A stretch of DNA of 64,000 nt, taken from Coleofasciculus sp937127375 (GTDB taxonomy: Bacteria > Cyanobacteriota > Cyanobacteriia > Cyanobacteriales > Coleofasciculaceae). The stretch lies in assembly GCA_040218875.1 (NCBI GenBank), contig JAVJQP010000116.1; one strand, 5' to 3'. The notes beneath the pieces were generated by a model. The model had not been told where the DNA came from. It made no database searches and was given only the letters and a program-made list of their open reading frames with translations. Within the stretch, counting starts at the first letter, position 1. Each line of letters starts with the position of its first letter. This document shows, one piece after another, positions 8,206-17,819 of the stretch. Both the position numbers and the translations under genes were made by a program.

Positions 8206-9726
8206 CTACTGAATTTTTTTACCCCGCAGCCAATAGGTTGTCATTTCTCCCTTACCTTTAATCTGAATCACACCGCGTTCCTCAAACTCGTATTCGTCTT
8301 TGAGCAATCCATAAGTCGCCTGTGTTACCTGAATGCGACCGGGTAAGCCATGAGACTCCATCCGGCTAGCCGTATTCACCGTGTCACCCCACAAATCGTA
8401 GCTAAACTTTTTAATGCCAATCACACCCGCGACAACAGGACCACTATTGATACCAATCCTGAGGCGAAAATTTTCTCCGGTTTCGTGGTTAAATTCATCA
8501 ATGGCTCGCTGCATCTCTAACGCCATCTGCGCGATCGCCTGAGCATGATCTAGACGCCGCCGAGGGAGTCCCGCCGCTACCATATACGCATCGCCAATGG
8601 TTTTAATTTTTTCTACGCCATGTTCCTCGACGAGTCGGTCAAATTTGGAGAAAATCTGATTCAGCAGTTCAACCAGTTGAGTTGGTGAGGTTTGCGTAGA
8701 AAACTTGGTAAAATTTACCAGATCGGCAAACATAATCGTCACCCCTTTAAAACTCTCCGCGATCGTGCGTTGACCCCGCTTCAACATCTCTGCTACGGGT
8801 TGAGGTAAGATATTCAACAGCAGGAGTTCGGAACGTTTACGGGCGCGAGTCAGGGCAACTTCAGCTTGTTTTTGTTCGGTAATATCCGATACCGTTCCTT
8901 CGTAGTAGAGGAGTTTACCCGCTTCATCTTTAACCGTATCAATATTTTCCACAATCCAAATAATGCTCCCATCTTTCCGATAAACCTGAGACTGAAAGTC
9001 GGATAAGGTATTGTAGCGCTGGATTAAAGCGGCTAACTCTTCCTGGCGTGTGGGTTCAACATAAAGTTGTTGTCCAATATTCCTCACCTGTTCCATGAGG
9101 TCTTCGGGGGAGGTATAGCCTAAAATTTTAGCTAGGGCTGGATTCGCGGTGATATAGCGTCCCTCAGGCGTGGCTTGGAAAATGCCCTCGGTGGCTCGTT
9201 CAAAGATACTGCGATATTTCTCTTCCGCTTGACGTAGGGAAGCTTCTGCTCGTTGTCGTTCTTGAATTTCGGCTTGGAGTTGCAGATTTTGCTCCTCTAG
9301 CCGCTTTTGCAGGTTCCGGAGCGCCAGATGGGTTGTCACTCTGGCTTTAACTTCTTCCTGCTGTACGGGTTTGGTGATGAAATCTACGGCTCCCAGATTC
9401 AAGCCTTTGACTTTATCCACAGCATCAGACAGCGCACTGAGAAAAAGCACCGGGATATCCCGTGTGGCTGGATTCGCTTTCAGGCGACGACAGGTTTCAA
9501 AGCCATCAATCCCTGGCATCATCACATCCAGTAAGATGAGATCAGGTTTGGCATACTCGACTTTTTGCAGAGCGCTTTGCCCATCCTGCGCCACCAAAAC
9601 TTTGAAGCCAGAATCGGTTAAAAAGTCAAAGAGGACACCGAGATTATGAGGAGTATCATCGACAATAACGATGACGCCTTGATTAGAATGTTCATCATTC
9701 ATCGGGGCTAATGTAGTTTGGTTCAT
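8206..9726 (-). CDS. class III adenylate cyclase with REC and PAS domains
   Basis: 506 residues. A receiver domain at about 17-135 (VIVIVDDTPHN, LILLDVMMPGIDGFE with the phospho-acceptor Asp, and FITKPVQ) is followed by a coiled-coil linker, a PAS/PAC at about 170-290, and a class III cyclase domain from about 320 (VTIMFADLVNFTKFS). Metal-binding Asp residues lie in FADLV and GDAYM. The base-selecting Lys (KIKTIGDAYM) and Asp (YDLWGDTVN) indicate ATP rather than GTP. VNTASRME supplies the transition-state Asn and Arg. All catalytic residues appear present, so it is predicted to make cAMP under control of a histidine kinase, plausibly the hybrid kinase upstream. Confidence 0.92.
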   Translation of the reverse strand: MNQTTLAPMNDEHSNQGVIVIVDDTPHNLGVLFDFLTDSGFKVLVAQDGQSALQKVEYAKPDLILLDVMMPGIDGFETCRRLKANPATRDIPVLFLSALSDAVDKVKGLNLGAVDFITKPVQQEEVKARVTTHLALRNLQKRLEEQNLQLQAEIQERQRAEASLRQAEEKYRSIFERATEGIFQATPEGRYITANPALAKILGYTSPEDLMEQVRNIGQQLYVEPTRQEELAALIQRYNTLSDFQSQVYRKDGSIIWIVENIDTVKDEAGKLLYYEGTVSDITEQKQAEVALTRARKRSELLLLNILPQPVAEMLKRGQRTIAESFKGVTIMFADLVNFTKFSTQTSPTQLVELLNQIFSKFDRLVEEHGVEKIKTIGDAYMVAAGLPRRRLDHAQAIAQMALEMQRAIDEFNHETGENFRLRIGINSGPVVAGVIGIKKFSYDLWGDTVNTASRMESHGLPGRIQVTQATYGLLKDEYEFEERGVIQIKGKGEMTTYWLRGKKIQ

Positions 9727-9948
9727 AGTTCATCGTTCATCGTTCAGGGTTCATTACCTGATGAAGTTGCCATGAACGGTAGATAAATAATAGATGATAA
9801 GCCTGGGATGGAAGATACACCAACTTCAAAATCAAGCCAGAGCAGATATACGGGTATTGTTGCCAATCTGTTACGAATACTCTTGCGATCGCAGCTATTT
9901 TATTGTCTCCCGTTAGAAGATTAACTATTGTCCTATTCCTCTGCTCCC

Positions 9949-9968
9949 AGACGTGCCATGGCACGTCT
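9949..9968. repeat. 20-bp perfect palindrome of the AGACGT...ACGTCT family
   Basis: The sequence AGACGTGCCATGGCACGTCT is self-complementary and is followed by CTAC as in the other copies. It lies between the two response-regulator cyclases. Related copies are at 46806, 57073, 57110, 57147 and 61141. Confidence 0.85.
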
Positions 9969-9989
9969 CTACATAGCTTCCCCAGGCAA

Positions 9990-11045
9990 TCACTGGGGTG
10001 AGGAACGAGAGGGTGAAGGTATAGAGCATACACTCTGAGAGTGAGGATCGTCCAGTGGCAGAAAAATTGCGCGATCGCGTCCCGTTTCTTTTGCCTGATA
10101 CAATGCTTGATCCGCCGCCGCTATTAGCGCTTCCGGAGAGGTTTGATGACAAGGAACAGTGCTAGATACCCCCACACTTAAGGTGACAGAATTTTTTATC
10201 GGCGATCGCGGATGCGTCAAACCTAACTGAGTCAGCTTCGACTGAATAAATTTGGCAACTTGTAACGCTCCTGGGGCTGGAGTATTCGGTAGAATCACCG
10301 CAAATTCTTCTCCTCCATAGCGGGCGACTAAATCGGCGGGACGCTTTACCACCTGTTTCATCGCTTGCGCCACCTTATACAAACATTCATCCCCAGCTTG
10401 ATGCCCCTTAGTATCATTGTAGAGTTTAAAATAATCCACATCGCATAAAAGTAACGACAACACCCATTGTTCTCGTCGCGAAATCCGCCACACTTGGTTA
10501 AAATATTCATCAAATCGATGCCGATTTGCCAGCTGAGTTAAACTATCTAACGTGGCTAAACGCTTTAGTTTAGCATTTGCTTTTTGCAGTTTTGCCTCAG
10601 CCTCCTGACGCTGCTGAATCTCCTGTTGGAGTTGCTGATTTTGGGTTTGCAGATTTTGGCGTAGCTTTTGAATCGTCAGATGAGTATTCACCCGTGCTAA
10701 CACAATTTCCTGCTGAGTGGGCTTAATAATATAATCAACTGCGCCTAATTCAAATCCTTTGATGATAACCGCCGTTTGAGACAGGGCGGTAAGAAAAATT
10801 ACTGGGATATCTTGGGTAGCCGGATTAGCTTTCAGACGCCGACAGGTTTCAAACCCATCAATTCCCGGCATAATCACATCCAGCAAAATGATATCGGGAT
10901 GCTCAACTTCAGCTTTTTTAATGGCACTGTCACCATCCCTTGCCACGATAACCTGAAACCCTGCCTCACTCACAAAATCTAACAGCACTTCTGAGTTGGT
11001 GAGATTATCATCAACAATGAGAATTGTTTCTTTGTCATTCGTCAT
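9990..11045 (-). CDS. response regulator diguanylate cyclase (REC-GGDEF)
   Basis: 351 residues. The receiver domain spans about 8-125 (ILIVDDNLTN, IILLDVIMPGIDGFE, YIIKPTQQE), then a coiled coil and a GGDEF domain from about 170 (LDSLTQLANRHRFDEYFN). The active-site motif is GGEEF (ARYGGEEFAVIL), a permitted variant of GGDEF. An RxxD inhibitory I-site (RPAD) lies five residues before it, so product inhibition by c-di-GMP is predicted. The last ~25 residues are Ser/Pro-rich. With the cyclase and kinase on the same strand it forms a two-messenger signalling block. Confidence 0.93.
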   Translation of the reverse strand: MTNDKETILIVDDNLTNSEVLLDFVSEAGFQVIVARDGDSAIKKAEVEHPDIILLDVIMPGIDGFETCRRLKANPATQDIPVIFLTALSQTAVIIKGFELGAVDYIIKPTQQEIVLARVNTHLTIQKLRQNLQTQNQQLQQEIQQRQEAEAKLQKANAKLKRLATLDSLTQLANRHRFDEYFNQVWRISRREQWVLSLLLCDVDYFKLYNDTKGHQAGDECLYKVAQAMKQVVKRPADLVARYGGEEFAVILPNTPAPGALQVAKFIQSKLTQLGLTHPRSPIKNSVTLSVGVSSTVPCHQTSPEALIAAADQALYQAKETGRDRAIFLPLDDPHSQSVCSIPSPSRSSPQ

Positions 11046-11111
11046 TTGTTATTCGTGATTTATTAGTCGTCATTAGTCCTTCGTCATTAGTCCTTCGTTA
11101 TGCACTCAATT

Positions 11112-11170
11112 GGGGCGGGTTTAATTACATCTAGATGAAGTAAAACACGATAGTAGTAAAACCTGCCCCT
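11112..11170. repeat. GGGGCGGGTTT / AAACCTGCCCC dispersed stem element
   Basis: A GGGGCGGGTTT arm and a near-complementary AAACCTGCCCCT arm flank about 40 bases between the kinase and diguanylate cyclase genes. It is one of about eight copies of this element in the window. Confidence 0.65.
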
Positions 11171-11195
11171 AAAAACCAAACTAAATTAAACAATT

Positions 11196-14100
11196 TTAAT
11201 CTCCTCTATCGTTCATGTATTTTTTCACAAATTCTAGAATTTGTTTTTCCTGAAAACCATTGGCTAAACGGCGCAGCTTCTTGGCAAATAGAACCCATCG
11301 TGAATCAAGTTGTTCAAGTTTATCGGCTTGCTCACTAATCCCTTTAATATCACCCATCATAGCTAATTCATAAAGAACATTCATTTCCTTTTGGGGCGGT
11401 GCAACAATCTTTGAGGTAGTAATCGAAACCTCGGCATTTTGATCAGGTAATTTTTCTGAAGGGTAAGCACTACTTGGTGCATCGTCGGATTCATAAATCC
11501 ACTCTAAATCGAGATGCTTTTGCAGAGTAGCAAAGAGAGTTTTAGCTTGTATAGGTTGTCCAATAAAATCATCACAACCTGCGGCGAGAGATTGCTGTTG
11601 TTTTTCTCCAAAAACGCTGGCTGAAATCGCTAAGACAATGGTATCTCGTAACGATGGAATTTCTCGTATCCGCCGAGTTGCTTCTAATCCATCGAGTTTT
11701 GGCATGATCAAATCCATTAAAATTGCGTCAGGGTGTTCTTGTTGCGCTTGCTGGAGACAGTCTTCACCATTGATCGCTTCGAGTACCTCAAATCCTAAGG
11801 GTAACAACAAGTTGACTAAAATTGAACGATTTTGCCATTGATCATCAGCAATCAAAATTTTGCGCGGATAACCGCGAAACCCACTAATAATTCTGTCTTC
11901 CACCACATCGATTGCCTGATCAGGAGAAACGGCGGGTAACTCTAAATCAACATAAAAAGTACTTCCTTGACCAACATTACTTTCGACATGCAGTTCACCG
12001 CCAAGGAGTTGAACTAATCGCTGACTAATCGCTAATCCTAATCCCGTTCCTTCCACCTGTCGATTTCGATCGCCAATTTGATGGAAGGGTAAAAATATAT
12101 CGTTTAATTGTTCAGCCGCGATGCCAATTCCGGTATCTTCAATTTGAAAGCGCATAGTGCTAGATGCTTCTGTCGCTGGTGCTTGGGCTGAAGTATAGCC
12201 CACTTTAAATGTGATACTCCCCTGATCCGTAAATTTAATCGCATTTCCCAACAAATTAATTAGCACTTGTCGCAATCGTTTTTCATCACCCCGGACAATT
12301 TTAGGTAAAAGAGAGAGAGGTTGATAGTGAAACGCAATGGCTTTTTCGTCCGCCCGAATACGAACCATTTCGATAATGCCTTCTAGAAAATGGGGAAACT
12401 GAAATTCGCTTAAACATAAGTCCATTTTCCGGGCTTCGATTTTAGACAGGTCTAAAATATCGTTGAGTAGGGTTAACAGGTGTTCCCCACACTGTTGAAT
12501 AATACTCAGTCCCTGCTGTTGCTTGGCGGTGGGATGAGGTTCACGTTTGAGAACTTGAACATAGCCTAAAATACCGTTGAGGGGAGTGCGGAGTTCATGA
12601 CTCATATTCGCCAAGAATTCGCTTTTAGCATGATTGGCAGTTTCGGCTTCTTGGCGGGCTTGTTCCAGGTGTAAATTCTTTTCGGCTAATTGTTGACTAA
12701 TTCGGGTTTGTTCTTCTAACAGTTGACTCTGGGCGAGGGCAATTCCTACCTGATCCGCTAGTTGACTCAACAGTTCAATTTCAAACATTTCCCACTGTCG
12801 CGGACCACTACATTGATGGGCAATTAATAGACCCCAGAGGTTCTCTCGTTGTAGAATTGGGACGACTAAATTCGCTCTCACGCCAAAGGGTTGTAAAAGT
12901 TCGATATGGCAGGGTTCTAAGTCGGCTTGGTAGAGATCCTCGATCGCGCGAATTCGTCCTTGGCGGTATTGATCCAGGTAGCCTTCCCGAAAACAGGGAT
13001 CATAAATCTCCTGTCCTTGAATTGGTGTCCAGCCAGGAACTACAGCTTCCGTCATAATCACACCGGTTCCATCATCATTGAGTTGGTAGATCACCACTCG
13101 ATCCACTTGCAAAATTCGGCGCACTTCTGTTACCGTTGTTTGCAGGATGGCATCGAGTTTTAAGGATTGGCGAATCTTCAGCGTAATTTCGGCAAAGAGT
13201 TGCCGTTGTAGGGTTTGACGCCGCAGTTCGGCTTCGGAATATTTGCGTTCGGTGATATCTTCGGCAATCCCAGCGATACGGGTCATTTTACCCTTGTCGT
13301 CAAATACCCGAAACGTCCGCACCCAAACCCAGCGTTCACTCCCGTCGGGACGTAAAATGCGGTATTCTTGTTCAAAGTCTTGTTCGCCTTGCAGTTGTTT
13401 CCCTAACGCCTCCGCCACGCGATCGCGATCATAAGGATGAATATTATCTAACCAGGTCATCGGCTGACCGTAAAGACTTTCGCGGGATCGTCCCCAAACT
13501 TCCTCATAAGCGGGACTCAGATAAAACATGCGGCTTAAATCGGGTGTGGTTAAAAAGAACACTTCCCGGATATTTTCAGCCAGTTGACGGAATTGTTCCT
13601 CTCTCTCTAGTAAGGCGGCTTCTGCTTGTTTGCGATCGCTAATATCCGTATGTGTCCCGACAATTCGCGTCACCTTACCCTTGTCATCCCGCAGAACCAA
13701 TCCGCGCGATAAAAACCAAGGGGTTGAACCATCGGTGTATACCATGCGAAACTCTAATTTCCACTGCGAGAGTTCACTAATGAAAAGTTGATCGATGCTG
13801 ATTTTCACCATCGACTGATCCTCTGGATGAACCCGCGCCATCAACTCATCAAAGCTGGGGGTATCTCGGTCTTCAGGATAACCAATCAGATGCAGAAATT
13901 GGGGCGAATAATAGTAGGTTTTTGTTTTGAAATTAATATCAAACAGTCCGCTATCATTGGCTTGAATCGCTAGGGCAAACCGTTCCTCACTCTCCCGTAA
14001 TGCCGTTTGCGTTTGCTGGCGTTGAGTAATATCTAATGCCATGGACGCAATACCAAGAAGATTCCCTTGGCTATCAATTAGCGGAGTATTATACCATTCA

Positions 14101-15632
14101 CAAATAATGATTCTGCCATCTTTTGTGATATTCTGATTACAGGAACGGGCAACTTGTTTGTCATACCAAAGTTTAGCTTTAATCTGTTTAATTTGAGCTT
14201 GGGCAGCCGCAGGTACAATTAGAGTAGACGGATGACCCAATGCTTCGTCTCGACGATAGCCAAAAATGGTTTCCGCCGCCGGATTCCAATCAACAATATG
14301 CCCATCAGTATTCCATTCAATCACCGCCAGGGGCGTTTGTTGAACCAATAGGGCGAAACGTTGATCATTTTTCCGCAACGCTTTCTCCATCTGCTTCTGT
14401 TCTACCACTTCGGCTAAGAGTTGGCGATTGGCGGCTTTCAGGGCGGCGGTTCGTTCCTGAAACTGTTGATCCAGATGTGCAACGATATAGCAAGACTGGG
14501 TGTCGCGATCGCATAATTCTTGGTAAGCTGTAGCGCGATCGCTGACAATAGCAGCGACAATCAGGGCGGTGATGGCGAAGATGGCGATAAACACATCTTG
14601 GGAAACGATAACCCGATTAAATGACTCAAACCTCTCAGCCTGTTGCCAAAAGGCAATACTCGCGACTACACCAATACCCAATGTTGTAATCCGTTGACCC
14701 CATTGTAGGGCTGACCCTAAAATAAACGGAAATAGCAAATACTTTAAGTCAACCTGAAAGAAAGGCTGATTTAACAACTCGCTTAACTGAGTAGCAATTT
14801 GTTGATGAAACTGGACTCCGATTGGATTAGAAGCCGTTATACTATCACCTGTTACCATAACCGAGGAACTAGCGGGAATCGAGAAAACACCAAACACCAA
14901 CCCACTCACGATTCCCAATCCAATCAGCCAGACTCCAACTTGCCAGATGATTGTTGATGTTGTAGTGGCGGGTTTCACTACCCTTGTTTCTGACTTAACC
15001 CAGATGTGCCTAAACCCGCCCTTACCCAAATTTTGAATGAACTGCATAACTTCCCTATCGTCGCCATTTCCCCCATCTTCCCCCTCTCCCTCATTCCCCT
15101 CATCCCCCGACTGCATCACAGAATAACTCTGAGTCAACAGTATAGGCGTAACAATTAAAAGTCCCATGGCGTTACTCAACCACCACCGCAGCCAATCTCC
15201 TGCACCCCATTCCCCCACCAAGACTTCACCCAGCAGACGAATTGTGGGACTCACCAGGGAGGATAATAGAACCATACCCACCAGAAATTTGACCACATCC
15301 CGGCGATGATTTAACCCTGGATGCATCTCCCAGGATTGAACCAACGTCACACCCCACCAAGCTTGTAGCGTACAGCCTAAACACGACGAGATCGCAACCG
15401 TTCCCGGAATTCCCAAAAATAGTGCCCTAGATAACTCAGCCAAAGCCACACCCAGCCACAGATTGCGCCCCAGTAACAAGAGGGCGGCTTGACTAATTCC
15501 AGCGGGAATCCAGATCAAGGGGATAATAGTCTGACGGCTAAAAATTTGGGCAGTGGCGATATAAATTAGCGTCAGGGCTAAAAGGTTGAGAAAATATCGT
15601 CCTAACGGAGAAAGATTCCAGGTTTTGTTCAT
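11196..15632 (-). CDS. MASE1-PAS-GAF hybrid sensor histidine kinase
   Basis: 1478 residues. The N-terminal multi-helix MASE1-like sensor (about 1-170, with more helices at about 225-365) is broken by an acidic Gly/Glu-rich loop near 175-195. Three PAS/PAC modules follow (about 420-800), then a GAF domain (about 815-975), HisKA with the phospho-His (FLANMSHELRTPLNG), HATPase_c (DTGIGIAAEQL and GTGLGLAISQRL), and a receiver domain (ILIADDQWQN, ILMDLIMPKLDGLEA). The ~120-residue tail shows no clear Hpt domain. It is a membrane sensor that probably phosphorylates its own receiver and possibly the two downstream response-regulator cyclases on the same strand. The upstream neighbours on the plus strand are unrelated. 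Confidence 0.93.
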   Translation of the reverse strand: MNKTWNLSPLGRYFLNLLALTLIYIATAQIFSRQTIIPLIWIPAGISQAALLLLGRNLWLGVALAELSRALFLGIPGTVAISSCLGCTLQAWWGVTLVQSWEMHPGLNHRRDVVKFLVGMVLLSSLVSPTIRLLGEVLVGEWGAGDWLRWWLSNAMGLLIVTPILLTQSYSVMQSGDEGNEGEGEDGGNGDDREVMQFIQNLGKGGFRHIWVKSETRVVKPATTTSTIIWQVGVWLIGLGIVSGLVFGVFSIPASSSVMVTGDSITASNPIGVQFHQQIATQLSELLNQPFFQVDLKYLLFPFILGSALQWGQRITTLGIGVVASIAFWQQAERFESFNRVIVSQDVFIAIFAITALIVAAIVSDRATAYQELCDRDTQSCYIVAHLDQQFQERTAALKAANRQLLAEVVEQKQMEKALRKNDQRFALLVQQTPLAVIEWNTDGHIVDWNPAAETIFGYRRDEALGHPSTLIVPAAAQAQIKQIKAKLWYDKQVARSCNQNITKDGRIIICEWYNTPLIDSQGNLLGIASMALDITQRQQTQTALRESEERFALAIQANDSGLFDINFKTKTYYYSPQFLHLIGYPEDRDTPSFDELMARVHPEDQSMVKISIDQLFISELSQWKLEFRMVYTDGSTPWFLSRGLVLRDDKGKVTRIVGTHTDISDRKQAEAALLEREEQFRQLAENIREVFFLTTPDLSRMFYLSPAYEEVWGRSRESLYGQPMTWLDNIHPYDRDRVAEALGKQLQGEQDFEQEYRILRPDGSERWVWVRTFRVFDDKGKMTRIAGIAEDITERKYSEAELRRQTLQRQLFAEITLKIRQSLKLDAILQTTVTEVRRILQVDRVVIYQLNDDGTGVIMTEAVVPGWTPIQGQEIYDPCFREGYLDQYRQGRIRAIEDLYQADLEPCHIELLQPFGVRANLVVPILQRENLWGLLIAHQCSGPRQWEMFEIELLSQLADQVGIALAQSQLLEEQTRISQQLAEKNLHLEQARQEAETANHAKSEFLANMSHELRTPLNGILGYVQVLKREPHPTAKQQQGLSIIQQCGEHLLTLLNDILDLSKIEARKMDLCLSEFQFPHFLEGIIEMVRIRADEKAIAFHYQPLSLLPKIVRGDEKRLRQVLINLLGNAIKFTDQGSITFKVGYTSAQAPATEASSTMRFQIEDTGIGIAAEQLNDIFLPFHQIGDRNRQVEGTGLGLAISQRLVQLLGGELHVESNVGQGSTFYVDLELPAVSPDQAIDVVEDRIISGFRGYPRKILIADDQWQNRSILVNLLLPLGFEVLEAINGEDCLQQAQQEHPDAILMDLIMPKLDGLEATRRIREIPSLRDTIVLAISASVFGEKQQQSLAAGCDDFIGQPIQAKTLFATLQKHLDLEWIYESDDAPSSAYPSEKLPDQNAEVSITTSKIVAPPQKEMNVLYELAMMGDIKGISEQADKLEQLDSRWVLFAKKLRRLANGFQEKQILEFVKKYMNDRGD

Positions 15633-16186
15633 CGGACTTTCTGACGTTTAAATGATCCAGGATGAATGATTTGGTACGCTTTGAAATAAACCCATCAAGC
15701 GCTTACTTGGGGCAGATTTATGGGGGCAATCGAGATAGCACCAATACCATTCCCACAAAACCTATCCTTTCCCCATCCGCCAAGCGGTTACAATCTCAAC
15801 TCTAGAATCGGATCACCATCGGGGGGAATAGGGAGAGCGAACCTCCTTAGAGTCTAACATTTTAACTCAAAGCAATACTTTCAATCAGACGGTTAAACCT
15901 TACAATCATTGCCAGTCCACTTAAGTTAGTGCTTAAGGCAGTTTCGTAGTCTGCACTTTAGTGTTATTATCGACTGTGATCTTTATCATTGGCTTTTAGG
16001 ATAATCATCACAGTTTACTTTCAACTACCTCACCATTTGTTTTTCTGAAGATCACCGGGCTTCAAGACATGTAACACAGAGTACATTGGGACAGTTTAGG
16101 ATAATTTCAATAGTGCAAACCGATCAGATATCTCTCATAATCTAAACTCTGATCTACCTGTTTTCGTCTACATCTGGGATCTTGCT
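15633..16186. other. intergenic between divergent genes
   Basis: About 550 bases between the kinase start and the small membrane protein genes. No coding potential or known RNA was recognised. It should hold promoters for both directions. Confidence 0.4.
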
Positions 16187-16393
16187 ATGAACCTTTGGCT
16201 TTTAAGTCTATACGCGCTTGTTTCGTTTTATTTATTAGGGGCTTGGTTACGCTTTTTCAAACAAGGAAGAGGAATGTCAGATCAACAAAAATTTTTATCG
16301 TTACTCACTATTGGTATCGCCACAGTATTGTGGCCCCTTGTCCTCCCCATTGCTTACGTCAGGTTATTGAACGCTACCGTATCACAGTCGTAG
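16187..16393 (+). CDS. small two-helix membrane protein, paralog 1
   Basis: 68 residues: a hydrophobic helix (LLSLYALVSFYLLGAWLRF), a short polar loop (KQGRGMSDQQKFLS) and a second helix (LLTIGIATVLWPLVLPIAYV), ending LLNATVSQS. It is about 60% identical to the next gene, so the pair is a tandem duplication. The function is unknown. The stop codon is the TAG at the start of a GTAGAGA repeat motif. Confidence 0.75.
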   Translation: MNLWLLSLYALVSFYLLGAWLRFFKQGRGMSDQQKFLSLLTIGIATVLWPLVLPIAYVRLLNATVSQS

Positions 16394-16489
16394 AGATGTT
16401 CTGCTGAACCCGATTAAAAAGTTAATAGACGTCTGCTATAATACCATAGACGTTGATGAATTGTATTTATTTATATCTGGAGATTGAAG

Positions 16490-16696
16490 ATGACACTTTT
16501 GCTTATTAGTGTTTACGGGTTGGTTGGACTTTATTTATTCGCCACTTGGTTACGGTTTCTCAAAAAAGAAGCAGGACTATCACCTCAGCAAAAAGTCTTA
16601 TCGTTTCTCACTGTTGGCATCACCACGCTATGTTGGCCCCTTGTCCTTCCTATTGCTTACGTGAAATTATTAAATGCTACAGTAGCACAATCGTAG
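16490..16696 (+). CDS. small two-helix membrane protein, paralog 2
   Basis: 68 residues from ATG 16490 (a TTG at 16484 is possible). GGAGA just upstream supports the ATG. It has the same architecture as its neighbour: helix, loop SPQQKVLSF, helix, then YVKLLNATVAQS. The conservation of WPLVLPIAYV(R/K)LLNATV in both copies argues that both are expressed proteins. Its stop TAG also falls within the first bases of a GTAGAGACGTT repeat. It lies about 220 bases before the first CIS gene, but no functional link is evident. Confidence 0.75.
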   Translation: MTLLLISVYGLVGLYLFATWLRFLKKEAGLSPQQKVLSFLTVGITTLCWPLVLPIAYVKLLNATVAQS

Positions 16697-16721
16697 AGAC
16701 GTTCCGGTGGAACATCTTTAC
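16693..16721. repeat. GTAGAGACGTTCC...GGAACATCTTTAC imperfect palindrome
   Basis: The 11-base arms pair with two mismatches or wobbles around CCGGTGG. It overlaps the stop codon of the preceding gene. A truncated relative overlaps the stop of the first paralog at 16390, and another is at 63736. Confidence 0.6.
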
Positions 16722-16916
16722 AAGACTTAAACAAATCACGCAAACGTTTAATTGAATCCTGAAATCAGAGGGGCTTATTACTTTACAGGTGGGTAAGCCC
16801 TTTTCTCAACCCTCTGGTAAAGTAGTCAGTAAGAGTCTTTCTGGAAAACTCAGCGTCCGATAAGCCGATGAAACCATTGACAATCACCAGACAAACGGAG
16901 TCGGAGAGAATTGGTC

Positions 16917-17426
16917 ATGTCACAACTTGTTAAAGCCCAACTGATTTCTACAGATGGTGGGGGAACAATTAATTTCATGTTCAACCCCAACCAATTGGCA
17001 TTTAGCCAGCAAATTAACTTAACAAAAAGTAGCGGAGCGCGAACGGGTCGAGGATTACCCAAGGTCAACTTTGCCTATCCTGAACCTGTTACCCTCTCGA
17101 TTAACGACATTATTTTTGATACCTATGAAACAGGTGAGAACGTCCTCCGCCATCTGAAACCCTTTGAGAAAGCAGTAAATTTTGCCGAGTCGGGGGAAGG
17201 AAAGGAAAAACGTCCTCCCACTTATGTGTTTACCTGGGGATCTCAGGAGTATATTCGCTGTTTTGTTACAAAAGTTGATTATAACCTGACCATGTTTCTG
17301 CCCGATGGGACTCCAGTCCGAGTGTCGGTTAATTTGACGTTGGAAGAGATTGATGAGTCTGTGTCTCAACCAGGGATGGGAACGCCACAACCCGGTGCTA
17401 GCCAGCGTCAGAGTGGTGGGCGCTAG
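16917..17426 (+). CDS. cis7: contractile injection system tube/hub protein (Cis7/Afp7 type, no LysM seen)
   Basis: 169 residues from ATG 16917. A GGAGAG lies about 9 bases upstream, and a TTG at 16911 is less likely. The N-terminus carries the CIS-tube family pattern: VKAQLISTDGGGTINFMFNPNQLAFSQ. A second conserved block is PPTYVFTWGSQEYIRCFVTKVDYNLTMF followed by PVRVSVNLTLEEID. These proteins connect the inner tube to the baseplate hub in eCIS particles. The LysM tail found in some homologs is absent, and the last 20 residues are Gly/Gln/Ser-rich. It is the first CIS gene of the locus in this window. Confidence 0.85.
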   Translation: MSQLVKAQLISTDGGGTINFMFNPNQLAFSQQINLTKSSGARTGRGLPKVNFAYPEPVTLSINDIIFDTYETGENVLRHLKPFEKAVNFAESGEGKEKRPPTYVFTWGSQEYIRCFVTKVDYNLTMFLPDGTPVRVSVNLTLEEIDESVSQPGMGTPQPGASQRQSGGR

Positions 17427-17801
17427 TGTAGAACGGTGCAGGTGGCGAGTATGGATAAGGGAGATGAGGGAGATATTAGCTGTTCAAAGTCGCGATCGCA
17501 CTCCTTAACCCATCTCTATCCATCATCGACCCGACAATAGTATACGACAATAGTATAGTTTAGTTGACTCAGACCTTTTATAATAGTGACCTGTTGAATT
17601 TGGCAGATGAATGCTACATTCATCTTAAATATGCTATTGAGATTAGTTTACAAAACGTAAAACTAAGGCAGCAGAAACAGGTCAGCCATCAACGAGAAAC
17701 TCAATCTCCCAACTCCCTGTTTTCTACTTAAATCATCTCTGTCTGACATCAACTCCCCTCTGGGTAAATTCCCAGTTAGTACCACAACTCAGTGCCAAGT
17801 C
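17427..17801. other. intergenic between cis7 and the spike gene
   Basis: 375 bases without a gene. A direct repeat CGACAATAGTATA occurs near 17528-17553, and a HIP1-containing stretch lies near 17490. The space suggests the spike gene has its own promoter. Confidence 0.4.
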
Positions 17802-17819
17802 TTGATTCTAGAGGTCGCC

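Noticed and set aside
9737..10033. 98-residue minus-strand ORF between the two cyclase genes
   Set aside because: Overlaps the end of the diguanylate cyclase and a palindromic repeat; no family resemblance.
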